Shown in pieces: positions 7,706 to 17,200 of a stretch of 19,524 bases of DNA. The notes beneath the pieces are model-generated. The model was not told where the DNA came from, did no database searches, and saw only the letters and a list, made by a program, of their open reading frames with translations. This DNA comes from Prevotellaceae bacterium UBA1720 (lineage in GTDB: Bacteria; Bacteroidota; Bacteroidia; Bacteroidales; Bacteroidaceae), in assembly GCA_002317475.1 (NCBI GenBank), contig DCIS01000075.1, positions 23,919 to 43,442 of the forward strand. Reading direction: 5' to 3'. Position numbers and translations under genes: made by a program. Within the stretch, counting starts at the first letter, position 1. Each line of letters opens with the position of its first letter.

Positions 7706-8554
7706 ATGTTTCTAAAACGATGGTGGAATTGGTTGATGCACAACGAAGCATTGAAGCACCGTTTGTATATCATAATATTCGAGAGCAACACCCCCTTGGG
7801 TAAGGCTTTTGACGTTGCCTTGCTTTGGGCAATTGTGCTCAGTATCCTTTTGGTCATCGTGGAGAGTATGCGAGGCTTGCCTCCCTTGGCCAAGGATATC
7901 TTTACCGTGCTGGAATATGTTTTTACCTTCTTCTTCACCGTGGAGTGGCTGTGCCGACTCTATTGTGCACAGAACAGGTTGAAGTACATCTTCAGTTTCT
8001 TTGGCATCATCGACCTTTTGGCTACTTTGCCCCTGTATCTGGGCTGGTTCTTCCAATCGGCTAGATACCTGATGGTGATGCGTACCTTCCGTCTGGTACG
8101 TGTCTTCCGTGTATTTAAACTGTTCAGTTTCCTGGAGGAAGGCGATAACCTGCTGCGCTCCCTGCGCATCAGTTTTCCGAAGATTATGGTGTTCTTCCTC
8201 TTTGTGGTGGTTATGGTCATTTCCATCGGTACCTTGATGTACATGATAGAGGGTGATTTGTCCAATACCCCCTTCACGGATATTCCCACCAGCATCTATT
8301 GGGCTATAGTGACCATGACAACCGTTGGTTATGGCGACATCGCCCCTGTAACACCTGCCGGCAGATTCCTCAGTGCCATCGTGATGCTGTTGGGTTATAC
8401 CATTATGGCTGTACCAACGGGTATCGTCAGCGCACAGTTCATCACCGACCAGAAGAACAAGAACGAGAAGGAAAAACCCAAATGCCCTGAATGCGGATGC
8501 CCGTTGCCTAAAAAAGCTTTTTATTGTCCGCATTGCGGGAAAGATTTGCAATAA
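7706..8554 (+). CDS. Six-TM potassium channel with C-terminal zinc ribbon
   Basis: This 282-residue inner-membrane protein has the layout of a voltage-gated K+ channel subunit. Hydrophobic segments lie at about 36-56 (S1), 67-87 (S2), 97-113 (S3), 120-141 (S4), 159-181 (S5) and 220-245 (S6). S4 carries basic residues every third position (R126, R129, R132, R135, K138). The pore loop holds the selectivity filter TVGYGD at 206-211. After S6 a charged linker leads to a zinc-ribbon-like tail with C260-x2-C263 and C274-x2-C277, an unusual addition for a short Kv-like channel. It is 89 bp after nagA and 63 bp before the esterase on the same strand. Its link to sugar metabolism is not obvious and it may simply be a neighbour. 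K+ selectivity is inferred from the filter. Confidence 0.92.
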   Translation: MFLKRWWNWLMHNEALKHRLYIIIFESNTPLGKAFDVALLWAIVLSILLVIVESMRGLPPLAKDIFTVLEYVFTFFFTVEWLCRLYCAQNRLKYIFSFFGIIDLLATLPLYLGWFFQSARYLMVMRTFRLVRVFRVFKLFSFLEEGDNLLRSLRISFPKIMVFFLFVVVMVISIGTLMYMIEGDLSNTPFTDIPTSIYWAIVTMTTVGYGDIAPVTPAGRFLSAIVMLLGYTIMAVPTGIVSAQFITDQKNKNEKEKPKCPECGCPLPKKAFYCPHCGKDLQ

Positions 8555-8617
8555 TCAAAAACTCGATCACTAGCATAGTATTTTGTAAACTAGTTAATCT
8601 AATAAACTTAATTTATT
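8555..8617 (+). other. Channel-esterase intergenic gap with two CTAG copies
   Basis: This 63-bp A/T-rich gap contains CTAG at 8570 and 8590, exactly 20 bases apart, then CTAA at 8599, which would fit a 10-nt phase. TATTTTG (8579-8585) approaches a -7 element but lacks one base of TAnnTTTG and has no well-spaced -33. An independent promoter is possible but unsupported. Confidence 0.3.
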
Positions 8618-10645
8618 ATGAAATTTAAAACACTACTTCCACTTCTTCTGATGTTGTTGGTAATGTATGCAAATGCATACAAGCAGCAAAGTATTGACAT
8701 CAATGTAAATGGGCAAAGTCGAAACATGATTTGCTACACACCCAGCACGATGCAGGATAACATGCCCTTGTGGATTGTTACCCATGGTATGAATCAGAAT
8801 CCTGAGTATCAGCGTGATGGAGATCATTTGTACGAACTGATTGATACGGCAAAGTTCGTTGTTTGCTATTTGCGTTCAGACGGTTCAACCTGGGACACGG
8901 GTGGTACAAAAGACCAGAACTTTGTACTCCAGACCATTGATGAGATGCAGAAGAAATTTGGTATCAACAAGAATCGTGTGTATTGGTCTGGTTTCTCTAT
9001 GGGTTCGATGCTGATTTACCATTGTATGCCTGCGATGCTTGATAAGATTGCAGCTTTCGCTCCTTGTAGTGGTATTCAGTTCTCGGAATCACCTTGGAAC
9101 AGTGTCAAGAAACCTGTTAACCTAATTCATTGTCACGGAAAGAACGATAGTGTATTCCCTTTGGATCAGTATGATCCGCGTGGCTATGCTGCACACTTTG
9201 CTGATGTAAATAAATGTACGACCTACAAGAAGATAACCAACTATCAAGGCTGGAACGGTAGTGGTGACAAGGAACTTTGGACGGACGGAACAAATGGCAG
9301 TGAACTTGAGATTTACATGATCAATTATCTTGATCACACCCCCGACAGGGTATACGCAAAGGAGATATGGAATTTTTGTAAGCGTTTCTCATTGGTGGAG
9401 GGTCCAACAGTGGAGAGTGTTTATCCTGAAAGTGGCTCTTTTGACATGGAGAATGAGGTGAATCGTGAGTTCCGTGTCAATCTGACCAAGGTACCTGTAC
9501 TTAACAACCTGAAGGCAACCCTTGTTAAGGGTACTGTCAGTCTGAAAATGAATGTAGCCACAGAGAACGACGGCAAGACATTGGTACTTACACTGAATGA
9601 GAGCAGCAAAGTAGCTAGTGGTGACTGGACACTGACTATTGCCAATCTTGAGAGTACAGATGGTGGCCGCAGTGCAGACTACAAGGCATATTATAAATAT
9701 GGTGTAGAGGAAGTTGGCGAGGAAATGAAGATAGACACACTCTACAATCCTATCTGGGACGAGATGAAGGAGGTCGTTGGTGAAGGTATTCCCAAGGGGT
9801 GGAAGTGCATCATGACCGATTCCAATGGTAAGACAGTGACGAAGAAATACACGGACAGCATTGAGGCAAAGGCTTCGCATCTGATGTATTTCACTCCCGA
9901 AGGTGAGTTTACAAGTGCTTTCCTGTTCTTCCCCTATAAGAATACCAAGGTGGAGTTGCAAGGTACAGAAAGCACCAGTCGTGCAAAGCTGAAAGCTACC
10001 AAGGTGAATATCCGATTCAAGACTATTTACAATAATACCAAGTCGCGCAGCAATAAGGTGGCATTGAATTTCAGTCTGGTAAATTCATCCGACAAGAGCG
10101 TCTCTTATGAAGAAACGGGTATCGTGTCAAAGAACTACTACCGTAGTACGAACGACTATGTGACGGGTAGTATCGAACATGAGTTTACCGAGACCATTTC
10201 AAAGAGTGGAGTCTATAATGTAAGTTTTTGGGTGGAGCATGCCTTGGTAAGCACCAACTACAACGATGGTATCATCATGACTGCTCCATTGATAACCACA
10301 GCCCCCTCTGCTGCCGATGTTTACAAGGGTGGTTTCTTGCGTGCGATGTCTAAGGCAAAGGCTCTTTTGGAGCAGCAGAAGGACAATGAGGAACTGGCTG
10401 AAACACTGGATGCTTTGTCTCTCGTCGTTGAGCAGTACGAGGGCTATAGCTCTGTTCAGCCCTCTGATTATACCGCAGCAACCAATGCCTTGGAAGAGGC
10501 CATGAAACCCATTCTGGCAGTAGGAATCCAACCCATTCAGGTGACGGATCCCAGTGCAAATGTCTACTATGATCTCAGTGGTCGTCGTGTAGAGGCAAAC
10601 AAGCCTGGTATCTATGTAAGAAACGGTAAGGTGGTAGTGAAATAA
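8618..10645 (+). CDS. Secreted alpha/beta-hydrolase esterase, CE1/PHB-depolymerase-like
   Basis: This 675-residue protein begins with a signal peptide (MKFKTLLPLLLMLLVMYANA, cleavage near residue 20). Residues about 25-258 form an alpha/beta-hydrolase of the esterase/PHB-depolymerase type: nucleophile elbow G125-F-S127-M-G129, probable acid D177 (HGKND) and candidate base H240 (LDH). Such domains in Bacteroidota are often acetyl or feruloyl esterases acting on plant or host glycans; the substrate here is unknown. About 262-360 look like a beta-sandwich (SVYPESGSFD...), and the middle is unassigned. A helical stretch at about 575-645 may be a FIVAR-like three-helix module. The last residues, YYDLSGRRV...GIYVRNGKVVVK, match the C-terminal tail of the M60 peptidase in this window and resemble a short type IX secretion sorting signal. 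It is the last plus-strand gene before the shared terminator. Confidence 0.85.
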   Translation: MKFKTLLPLLLMLLVMYANAYKQQSIDINVNGQSRNMICYTPSTMQDNMPLWIVTHGMNQNPEYQRDGDHLYELIDTAKFVVCYLRSDGSTWDTGGTKDQNFVLQTIDEMQKKFGINKNRVYWSGFSMGSMLIYHCMPAMLDKIAAFAPCSGIQFSESPWNSVKKPVNLIHCHGKNDSVFPLDQYDPRGYAAHFADVNKCTTYKKITNYQGWNGSGDKELWTDGTNGSELEIYMINYLDHTPDRVYAKEIWNFCKRFSLVEGPTVESVYPESGSFDMENEVNREFRVNLTKVPVLNNLKATLVKGTVSLKMNVATENDGKTLVLTLNESSKVASGDWTLTIANLESTDGGRSADYKAYYKYGVEEVGEEMKIDTLYNPIWDEMKEVVGEGIPKGWKCIMTDSNGKTVTKKYTDSIEAKASHLMYFTPEGEFTSAFLFFPYKNTKVELQGTESTSRAKLKATKVNIRFKTIYNNTKSRSNKVALNFSLVNSSDKSVSYEETGIVSKNYYRSTNDYVTGSIEHEFTETISKSGVYNVSFWVEHALVSTNYNDGIIMTAPLITTAPSAADVYKGGFLRAMSKAKALLEQQKDNEELAETLDALSLVVEQYEGYSSVQPSDYTAATNALEEAMKPILAVGIQPIQVTDPSANVYYDLSGRRVEANKPGIYVRNGKVVVK

Positions 10646-10647
10646 GT

Positions 10648-10786
10648 CTAGGAACCCATGGAAATCCTAGGAACCCATAGGAAAACCTAGGGTCTCCTAG
10701 GAAAGTCTAGGATTTCTAGAAATACCTAGGGCCCTAGTTCTACCTAGAAAATCCTAGAAACACCTAGGTAACCTAGGATCTCCTAG
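10648..10786. repeat. Phased CTAG array 2 (13 copies)
   Basis: Directly after the esterase stop codon, CTAG begins at 10648, 10667, 10687, 10697, 10707, 10716, 10726, 10734, 10744, 10754, 10764, 10773 and 10783. The two double-length gaps contain degenerate copies in phase (CATG at 10657, ATAG at 10677), so there are 15 slots over 135 bp, mean spacing 9.6 nt, identical to array 1. Ten of 13 copies are preceded by C and eight are followed by G (CCTAGG). The spacers are not identical, so this is not a simple recent tandem duplication. The array lies in the 3' untranslated region, upstream of the terminator. Confidence 0.9.
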
Positions 10787-10816
10787 ATACCCCTGTTCTT
10801 AGATAATCTCAGATAC

Positions 10817-10853
10817 AATTAGGGTGCTATCTCATCGAGGTAGCACCCTAATT
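10817..10853. terminator. Bidirectional hairpin terminator between convergent operons
   Basis: A 17-bp stem (AATTAGGGTGCTATCTC pairing with GAGGTAGCACCCTAATT, with one G-U wobble when read on the plus strand) closes a 3-base ATC loop. T-rich sequence follows on the plus strand and AATT-type ends make the structure usable in both directions. It sits between the esterase and the convergent beta-propeller lipoprotein gene, 18 bp from the latter's stop codon. Confidence 0.9.
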
Positions 10854-10871
10854 TCTATTATTTCTCAATTC

Positions 10872-12410
10872 TCATTTATACGTTGCCTTTTTCCCCTCTG
10901 TATTGTAGATGGTGTTGCGTAGTGTTTCCTCACTTACACGGACAGCATCCTTGGTCAATTCTGGAACATTGTAACTCTTGAGGAGCAAGACATTGTGCAT
11001 GGGATCCTCCTGAGGGAGGCAGAAGGCTTTGTGTGCCTGTCCGTTCTTGCCGAAATAGGCAATGTGGGGACGGGTGTAGTTGCCATCCATTCGGCGACTG
11101 CTGAAGACAATCCAGCGTCCATTGCTACTCCAGGTGTGGTAACTGTCAACATCCTCGCTGTTAGCCTCCTTCAGGGCATAGCAACTGTCATTCTGAAGGT
11201 CCTTCACCCAAAGGTCGCTGGACTTATGCCAGATGTGGAACTGACCATAATCCCCCTGTGTATAGAGGATGTATCGCCCGTCGGGACTGATGCGTGGTAC
11301 GCTGACACTATGATGCTGAGCAGAGGCATTCACTACCATCTCGGGTTCGCCGAAAGTACGTGTTTTCTCGTCAAAGGCCATACGCTTGATATCATAGCGT
11401 AGACTGTCCCAGTTGCCTATGTACCACATGGCAGAGATGCTGTCTGCCTCATGCTTGGGCAGACTGTCATTGAGCATTTTTATGAAGGGTGTCTCTGCAG
11501 AACAATAGTAGAGTGACTTTCCGTCAGGTGCCCAGCAGGGGAAGGTCTCCATGGCTTCTGTAGTGTGCAGGATATGGCTAACCTCGTCCTTGTCGGCATC
11601 ATAGAGCAGCAGGTCACTACCCTCATCAATAACTTCGATACGCTCGTCGCTATAGAGGTGGAAGGTCTGGCCGGTCTTGTTGGTTGAGAAGACAACCCAG
11701 TTGCGTTCAGGATGCCATGTGGGATAGACGCCCGAGGTGAGTATCAGACTGTCCTTGATAATGATCTTCTCGGCTTTGTCTCCATCCACGAAAACGGTTC
11801 CTCCATGATTGGCACGTATGTGGAAGAGCATCCGTTCAGTACTGTAATTCTGATAGTTGTGACAGTTGATGCAGTGGTTGTCCTCATTGTTAAACACACG
11901 ATTGTTCTCGTAGATGGTGTGAACGTCCCAGTTGGTTAGGTTGCGCTGGTAGAGACCCAACTGGCGATAAAGTTCAAAACCGGGTTCAATGAGACGGTAG
12001 GACAGGTAAGGGTCGATATCTTCCTCGGCAACCGTCAGCGTGTGGGTCTTGTATTTCACCCAACCGTCATTATGCTGGGCAAAAACGCTCACGGTAATCT
12101 GCTTGCCACGATTCTCTTTCAGTAAGGTGCGCCAAGCTGTGGTGTCCATCTGGATGCTTCCGTCTGTACTGCCGGCAATGAGTGCTTCACCCTTCTCGCC
12201 ACGCAGTTCGACTACGAAATCTCCTCCAAGGCTATCTTTGACCAGAAAGTTCAGTGGAGCAATGTTTGCGGGTATAGTCACATCGCGGTAGTCGGGGTAA
12301 ATGTTTGCCTGCTCCTCCTGTTCCTGAAACGATGTGGGCAGATTGTATGCCTGCTGACAACTTGCCAGATTGAAGGCTATGTATATAATAAGGTATAGAA
12401 CTTTTTTCAT
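10872..12410 (-). CDS. TolB-like beta-propeller lipoprotein with a CxxCH motif
   Basis: This 512-residue protein has a type II signal peptide with lipobox L15-A-S-C18, so it should be a lipoprotein. The N-terminal region, about 40-130, looks like a beta-sandwich. Residues 180-184 are CINCH, the CxxCH signature of covalent c-type heme, with further His residues (H197, H202) nearby. Four PD40/TolB-type propeller strands follow: YPTWHPERNWVVFST (229-243), FPCWAPDGKSLYYCSA (289-304), VPRISPDGRYILYTQ and YHTWSSNGRWIVFSS. It is last in the minus-strand cluster, 50 bp after the membrane-protein gene. Function is not known to me; a redox or sensing role is conjecture, and CxxCH could bind metal or be coincidental. 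The propeller assignment is solid. Confidence 0.8.
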   Translation of the reverse strand: MKKVLYLIIYIAFNLASCQQAYNLPTSFQEQEEQANIYPDYRDVTIPANIAPLNFLVKDSLGGDFVVELRGEKGEALIAGSTDGSIQMDTTAWRTLLKENRGKQITVSVFAQHNDGWVKYKTHTLTVAEEDIDPYLSYRLIEPGFELYRQLGLYQRNLTNWDVHTIYENNRVFNNEDNHCINCHNYQNYSTERMLFHIRANHGGTVFVDGDKAEKIIIKDSLILTSGVYPTWHPERNWVVFSTNKTGQTFHLYSDERIEVIDEGSDLLLYDADKDEVSHILHTTEAMETFPCWAPDGKSLYYCSAETPFIKMLNDSLPKHEADSISAMWYIGNWDSLRYDIKRMAFDEKTRTFGEPEMVVNASAQHHSVSVPRISPDGRYILYTQGDYGQFHIWHKSSDLWVKDLQNDSCYALKEANSEDVDSYHTWSSNGRWIVFSSRRMDGNYTRPHIAYFGKNGQAHKAFCLPQEDPMHNVLLLKSYNVPELTKDAVRVSEETLRNTIYNTEGKKATYK

Positions 12411-12431
12411 CTTTTCTTTCGTCTTCGTGAA

Positions 12432-12457
12432 AATGAACGTGTGTCCTGTCGTTCATT
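12432..12457 (-). other. Small intercistronic hairpin
   Basis: AATGAACG (12432-12439) and CGTTCATT (12450-12457) form a perfect 8-bp stem with a 10-base loop inside the 50-bp gap between the membrane-protein stop codon and the lipoprotein start. There is no adjacent T-run, so it is unlikely to be a terminator. It could be an RNA processing or stability element, or chance. Confidence 0.35.
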
Positions 12458-12460
12458 CTA

Positions 12461-14215
12461 TTAGTTTACACCAGCGTTTGAACTCTCCTTCGTATCCTTC
12501 TTCTTGGTTGCTTTCAGGTTGCCGAAGAAATAGTAATAAGGATAATATCCCTTGTAGCGAGGGAACAGTTCGCGAGCATGTAGGGCACGGTTCTCAGAGG
12601 AAATCAGCGTATCCTTACCCGATGGTGTGATGCCCATCTTCAGCAGTTGCGCCTTCTCCTCCTCGGTGATGCCGGGACGTGCCTGGATATATTGGTTCGT
12701 CTCGTTCAGGAAGTTCTGCAATTCGGGGATATAGTAACTGAGATTCGGGAAACTTTTCTGCACCTCAGGGTACTTGGAAGACATCAGAGCCATTGCCTGT
12801 CCGATATTGATGGGAGGGTTCTGGCCTACCAGAGCCTGGCAGCGCATCAGGAACTGAGGCATGGTTTTGGTGTAGATATTTACCATTAGGCTGTTCTTTA
12901 AGGCACTCATGCTCCTACCCTCGCCGAGCGCAGAGGTGTAACCAAGGAAAACGGGTTGGATAAAGCGATTCTCGAAATTGTCATGTATGGGCTCAAGCTC
13001 TCTTACCACGGCAAATTCGGGATCGTTGTTGACAGCCTCCACATCGTGAAGCATCGCTCTGTATTTCTCAACGAAGTCACCCTCAAAAGGTACTCGGTCA
13101 AGGATGGTAAGGTACTTCTCTGCAGCTTCCCATTCACTACGCAGGATACAGGTCTTGCAGAGCATCTTCAGATTGCGTAGCGTAGGACCTTCCATTGCCA
13201 TGCTCTCCATGGCATGGTGATAGGCTGTCTGAAGCAGTCCTGCATGGAAGTCACACTCCATCTGGTACATGTTCAGGGCATTGTGTGCTTCTCCGTTCAA
13301 ACCCTTGATATACAACGTGTCGTAGTCAAGACGTATGTTGAAGAGACGGTCGCCAATCTCTCCCGTCTGCACCAATGCCATGGCGTACTGCGCAGCAAGG
13401 GGACGATAACTCTCCTCTGCATTCTCCTCGGCGGTCTTGATTACCTTGTTCCAGTCCTGCTCCATCACGCTTATCTGCATGCTGGCAATAGGACGAACAT
13501 AAGAGCGATACACGTTGCCAAAAACGACAGCAGGAAGCACGCCGATCAGCGCTACAACGGCCAACTGCAGGTAATTGTCTTTCCGGGTCTCGTCCTTTGG
13601 TAATCTGACCATTGCGGGAGAGTCTTTCTTGCTGAACGAACGGATGATGATGCCCCATACTATGAGGATAGACAGGATTGCGGTGGGGATACCCAGGGTC
13701 ATACCTGTTTCGGCCTCGTAGTAGTTGTTCAACCCTTGATAGGTGATTATGCCGGTGTAGATGCACAAAGGCAACCATTGGATCCAGCGCCAGCGTGCTG
13801 AAAGACGCATGGCATATCCCAGCAACCAGCAAGACAGCGTGAGCATCAGAGAGAGCAATGCTCCACCCAGGATAGGATAGCGGAACAGCATCAGCAAACC
13901 TCTGCCTGCACTCCACAGCATACCATAGGGTTTGCATGTTTCATACTGCATCAGCAACTGGTCAAAGGCAAAGAAACTGTTCTCGCGTATCATGCGGAAA
14001 ACGTCTCCCTGCCATATTCCTGCCCACCACCATATCAATAGAAAAGACACAATGGGTATGGGCAACAGGGGTAGACGGTTCAGCAAGGTCTTCTTGGGAC
14101 TCGTTGAACTATTGGGGCGCTGTTTCGTCCCGTTTGCTTCATTAATGTGCTTAGGAGCACTAGGCTTGTTGCCTGTGCTCCTTACGCTGTTCTTTTGGTT
14201 TTTCTTTACGCTCAC
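12461..14215 (-). CDS. Five-TM membrane protein with helical-repeat C-terminal domain, unknown function
   Basis: This 584-residue protein starts at a GTG (14215), chosen because an in-frame TGA lies 9 bases upstream and the first internal Met falls after the first membrane segment. A polar basic N-terminus (1-43) precedes hydrophobic segments at about 46-66, 115-136, 144-162, 173-193 and 216-234. The remainder, from about 245, is soluble and rich in helix pairs (ENAEESYRPLAAQYAMALVQ and similar), resembling TPR-type repeats and probably periplasmic. I recall comparable Bacteroidales proteins annotated as a DUF (possibly DUF6057), but cannot confirm the number. It is 14 bp after the M60 peptidase gene and 50 bp before the CxxCH lipoprotein, so translational coupling and a shared role are plausible. 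Confidence 0.8.
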   Translation of the reverse strand: MSVKKNQKNSVRSTGNKPSAPKHINEANGTKQRPNSSTSPKKTLLNRLPLLPIPIVSFLLIWWWAGIWQGDVFRMIRENSFFAFDQLLMQYETCKPYGMLWSAGRGLLMLFRYPILGGALLSLMLTLSCWLLGYAMRLSARWRWIQWLPLCIYTGIITYQGLNNYYEAETGMTLGIPTAILSILIVWGIIIRSFSKKDSPAMVRLPKDETRKDNYLQLAVVALIGVLPAVVFGNVYRSYVRPIASMQISVMEQDWNKVIKTAEENAEESYRPLAAQYAMALVQTGEIGDRLFNIRLDYDTLYIKGLNGEAHNALNMYQMECDFHAGLLQTAYHHAMESMAMEGPTLRNLKMLCKTCILRSEWEAAEKYLTILDRVPFEGDFVEKYRAMLHDVEAVNNDPEFAVVRELEPIHDNFENRFIQPVFLGYTSALGEGRSMSALKNSLMVNIYTKTMPQFLMRCQALVGQNPPINIGQAMALMSSKYPEVQKSFPNLSYYIPELQNFLNETNQYIQARPGITEEEKAQLLKMGITPSGKDTLISSENRALHARELFPRYKGYYPYYYFFGNLKATKKKDTKESSNAGVN

Positions 14216-14229
14216 TTCTATTCAATGTT

Positions 14230-17200
14230 TTACTTGACCAGCACTTTCTTGCCGTTTACGATGTAAAGGCCAGCCTTCTTCATGTCATTCACACGTCGGC
14301 CTGAGAGGTCGTAGATACTGCCGTTTTGCTGAGCCTCTATCTCCACGCTTTCGATGGCAGTGGGTGCGATTGCCTCCATGGCGGCGAGCAACTTATCGTA
14401 TGCAGTCTTCAGGGTGGTGTATGTATCCTTGTTTGACAGCAAGGTATTCAGGCTTGCATACTTCGCCTGGGCAGTCTTGTAAGCCTCGTTGGTGCTCTTG
14501 AAAATCTTGGTGTCGAGGGTGCTGTAAGCCTCGTTGAGTTTGACAGTAGCCACCAGGGCACGAATCTGGATGTATGCCAGTCCGAAGTAGGGACGTGTCT
14601 CTGTGGTGCTGGTGTTCACTTCGGAAACCTGGAAGCGCCAGTATCTGTAGGCTTGAGCAGACTCCTTGGTGTCGCGGTAGTACGACTCCTGCTTGCTCAG
14701 ACCCGTTGGCAGATCGCTGAACTCGGTCTTCTCGCTGGTTGCAAAACCAGAGGTCATGCCTGTGCTGGGCATTGCGATGATGGTCTTAGGGCTACGTCCG
14801 TCCATCTCCTTGGAAGTCATACAGGTCAGGCGTAGGTAGTTGGCCTCGTTGCCCTCGCCCAGGTCGATGGTGAAGTTATGAAGAGCCGTACCGCCACTCT
14901 TGGTATAGAAACTAGTGGCCTTGTTATTGTCAAGCAGGTTGGCAATGGGATAGTTGTCATCAGCGCGGTTGGTCTTGACATAATAGGGTGCATTTGCATC
15001 CGTACACTGCAAGGGCAGTTTCTCGGTCGATGTGGTGATGCTACCTGCCTGGTCAATGAGGTTCTTGGTGTCGTTGATGAGTGCCAGGAGTACTTCCTCG
15101 TCTACGCCATCAATCTCGCCAACCTTGCTCAGGTACCATGCCGAACCGCCGTCCTCGCTCCATGAAATCATCTGCTCGTAGGATGGAGTATTGTTCAGAC
15201 ACTTCAGTTCTCCCTTCGAATTGTACATCTCAAGGTACCATGAACCGTTGGTAGCCTCCTTCACCAGAATCTTGTTGGCACCCGAGAGGGTGGTGGCATC
15301 CACGGTGTAGTAGTCGTTGATCAACTGCTTCGTGCTGACATTCTGCATGTAGTACCAACCCTCGTCGCTGGTGGGGATGAACGCCCACTGACTGGTCTTG
15401 GCATTGGGGTCGGTGACGGTAGAGCTGCCATTGCTCAGGTAGCGTCCACGCGAATAGTTCTTGACGGTGTAGATGGCCGTAGGCTGCAGTTTGTTCTTCT
15501 CGGCATGGAGACTGACGTTGATGATCTCCTCGCCTATGGCCTTTGCCAGTTCCTTGTAGTTGCTCTCATCACCGCTGTTCAAGGCGCTCTTTCCCTTGTT
15601 TACCAGTTCGTTCAGGGTCTTCATGCTTTCACTGGTGTAGAAACCTACGGTCTTGTCATCCACCATGTTGGTGTAGTCCTTGCTGGCATCGATAGCAGCC
15701 TGCAGAGCCTCTTTCAGAATGGCAGGGTCATTGCTGTCAATGGCGTTCAAGGCACTGACCTCTGTACCATCACCGTTGATGATCTTGATGGTGAAGTTGC
15801 CTGCTGCTACTGATGCGGGCATGCTGAACGACAGTCTGTTAGACATCCATCCTATGCTGCCGTCCTCGTTGTAGACGATGATGCCTACGCCACCCTTTCC
15901 GGTCATGGTAACGCTGGTTCCGGCTACAGAGTAGGTATAGCCATTCTCCACAGCCTTGGTTCCCTGACCTTCCAGGTAGTCATCCACATAACCCAGGTCG
16001 CCAAACCACTCTTTCAGTTTGGCCTCGTCGAAGTTTGTGTTGCCATCGTTGGTGGGTTTGATGTCACCGGGCTTTGCCCATACGTCGAAACGTTGCTGAG
16101 GAACCAGACGGTCCTCAACGAACATAATCTGCTTGTTCTCGGGGTATCCCTTCTTCTTGACGCGGGCAATGGCGGCATCAATCTCCTTTTGGGTAAGGGT
16201 GATGTAGTAAGAGGAATAGTCGCCGCAGTATGCGTCGGTGACAGGGATGAAGAAACCCCACAGACGGAAGTACTCGGTCAGGTCTTCCTGAGCAGCATCA
16301 CAGGCTTTCTCGTAGAACTTAATCCAACTGTTGACTGCTGAACCACGGTTTGCACCTCCACTGGGACCCTCGTACCAACCATTTCCACCAAAATACATGG
16401 GGTCGTTGCGCAGCAGTTTGTGCAGGGTCTGACTGAAAGCCATGTTGCGCTGAGCACGGTGATAGTAGAGGTAGAGGTTGTAGTACATACGCAGAGTCAT
16501 GCTGATGCTGCGATGGGGGAAGATAGTGTTGCTCTGTACATAGTCCATGTTCTCCATGAAGGTCATACCACGGCTCATACGGTATCCGTTGAGGTAGGTG
16601 ATGATGTTCGAGAAGTAGTTGTTGCTCGACTCCATGCTTGAGGGCAGGTTGATCGTTCCCTGATTGTTGTGACCACTCTCGTGACCGACGCACCAGGTGT
16701 CGAAGTCGGCACGCTCGGCATTGTAGCTGCTCTCAATGGCACCCACGCTAGGCATACAGGTGTATCCGTCAGAAGAGTAGGGGTTCTTGCCGGCATAGTA
16801 CATCATGGTAGGAGCCAGATTGTTGATGTACGAGGGGTACCATGCGTCACCCACACCTGCTGCCAGGTTCTCGCGTGTCTTGTCTGCCGTTGCCTCGCCG
16901 TTGAAGGCACGGTCCTGCCAACCCATGGCGCTCCACTCCCACATCAGCACGTTGTCATAGAACTTCATGCTCTTGTAGATCTTGTAGCCGTACTTCTTGC
17001 CGTTCCAGGCCTGGTCGCCCCAGATCTGGTTATAGGCATCTACGGGGAAGAGCATCAGTCCGCGCTCACCCTTCACGGCGAAGTTCATCTTGGTGGTCGA
17101 GACGCCCTTCTTGGCCATCATGGCCTTGGCGTGCTTCAGGGTTGCCTCGTATTCCTGGTTGGCTGTATTCTCGTCCATGCCTGCAATGTCGGCATATCCC

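Noticed and set aside
7712..8551. 279-codon open frame antisense to the channel gene
   Set aside because: It is a full-length mirror of a gene with convincing S4 and TVGYGD motifs; its His/Gln-rich translation looks like reverse reading of membrane-protein codons.
7621..10800. CTAG arrays as a CRISPR array
   Set aside because: The repeated unit is only 4-6 bases with about 5-base spacers, far shorter than CRISPR repeats and spacers, and no cas genes are present.
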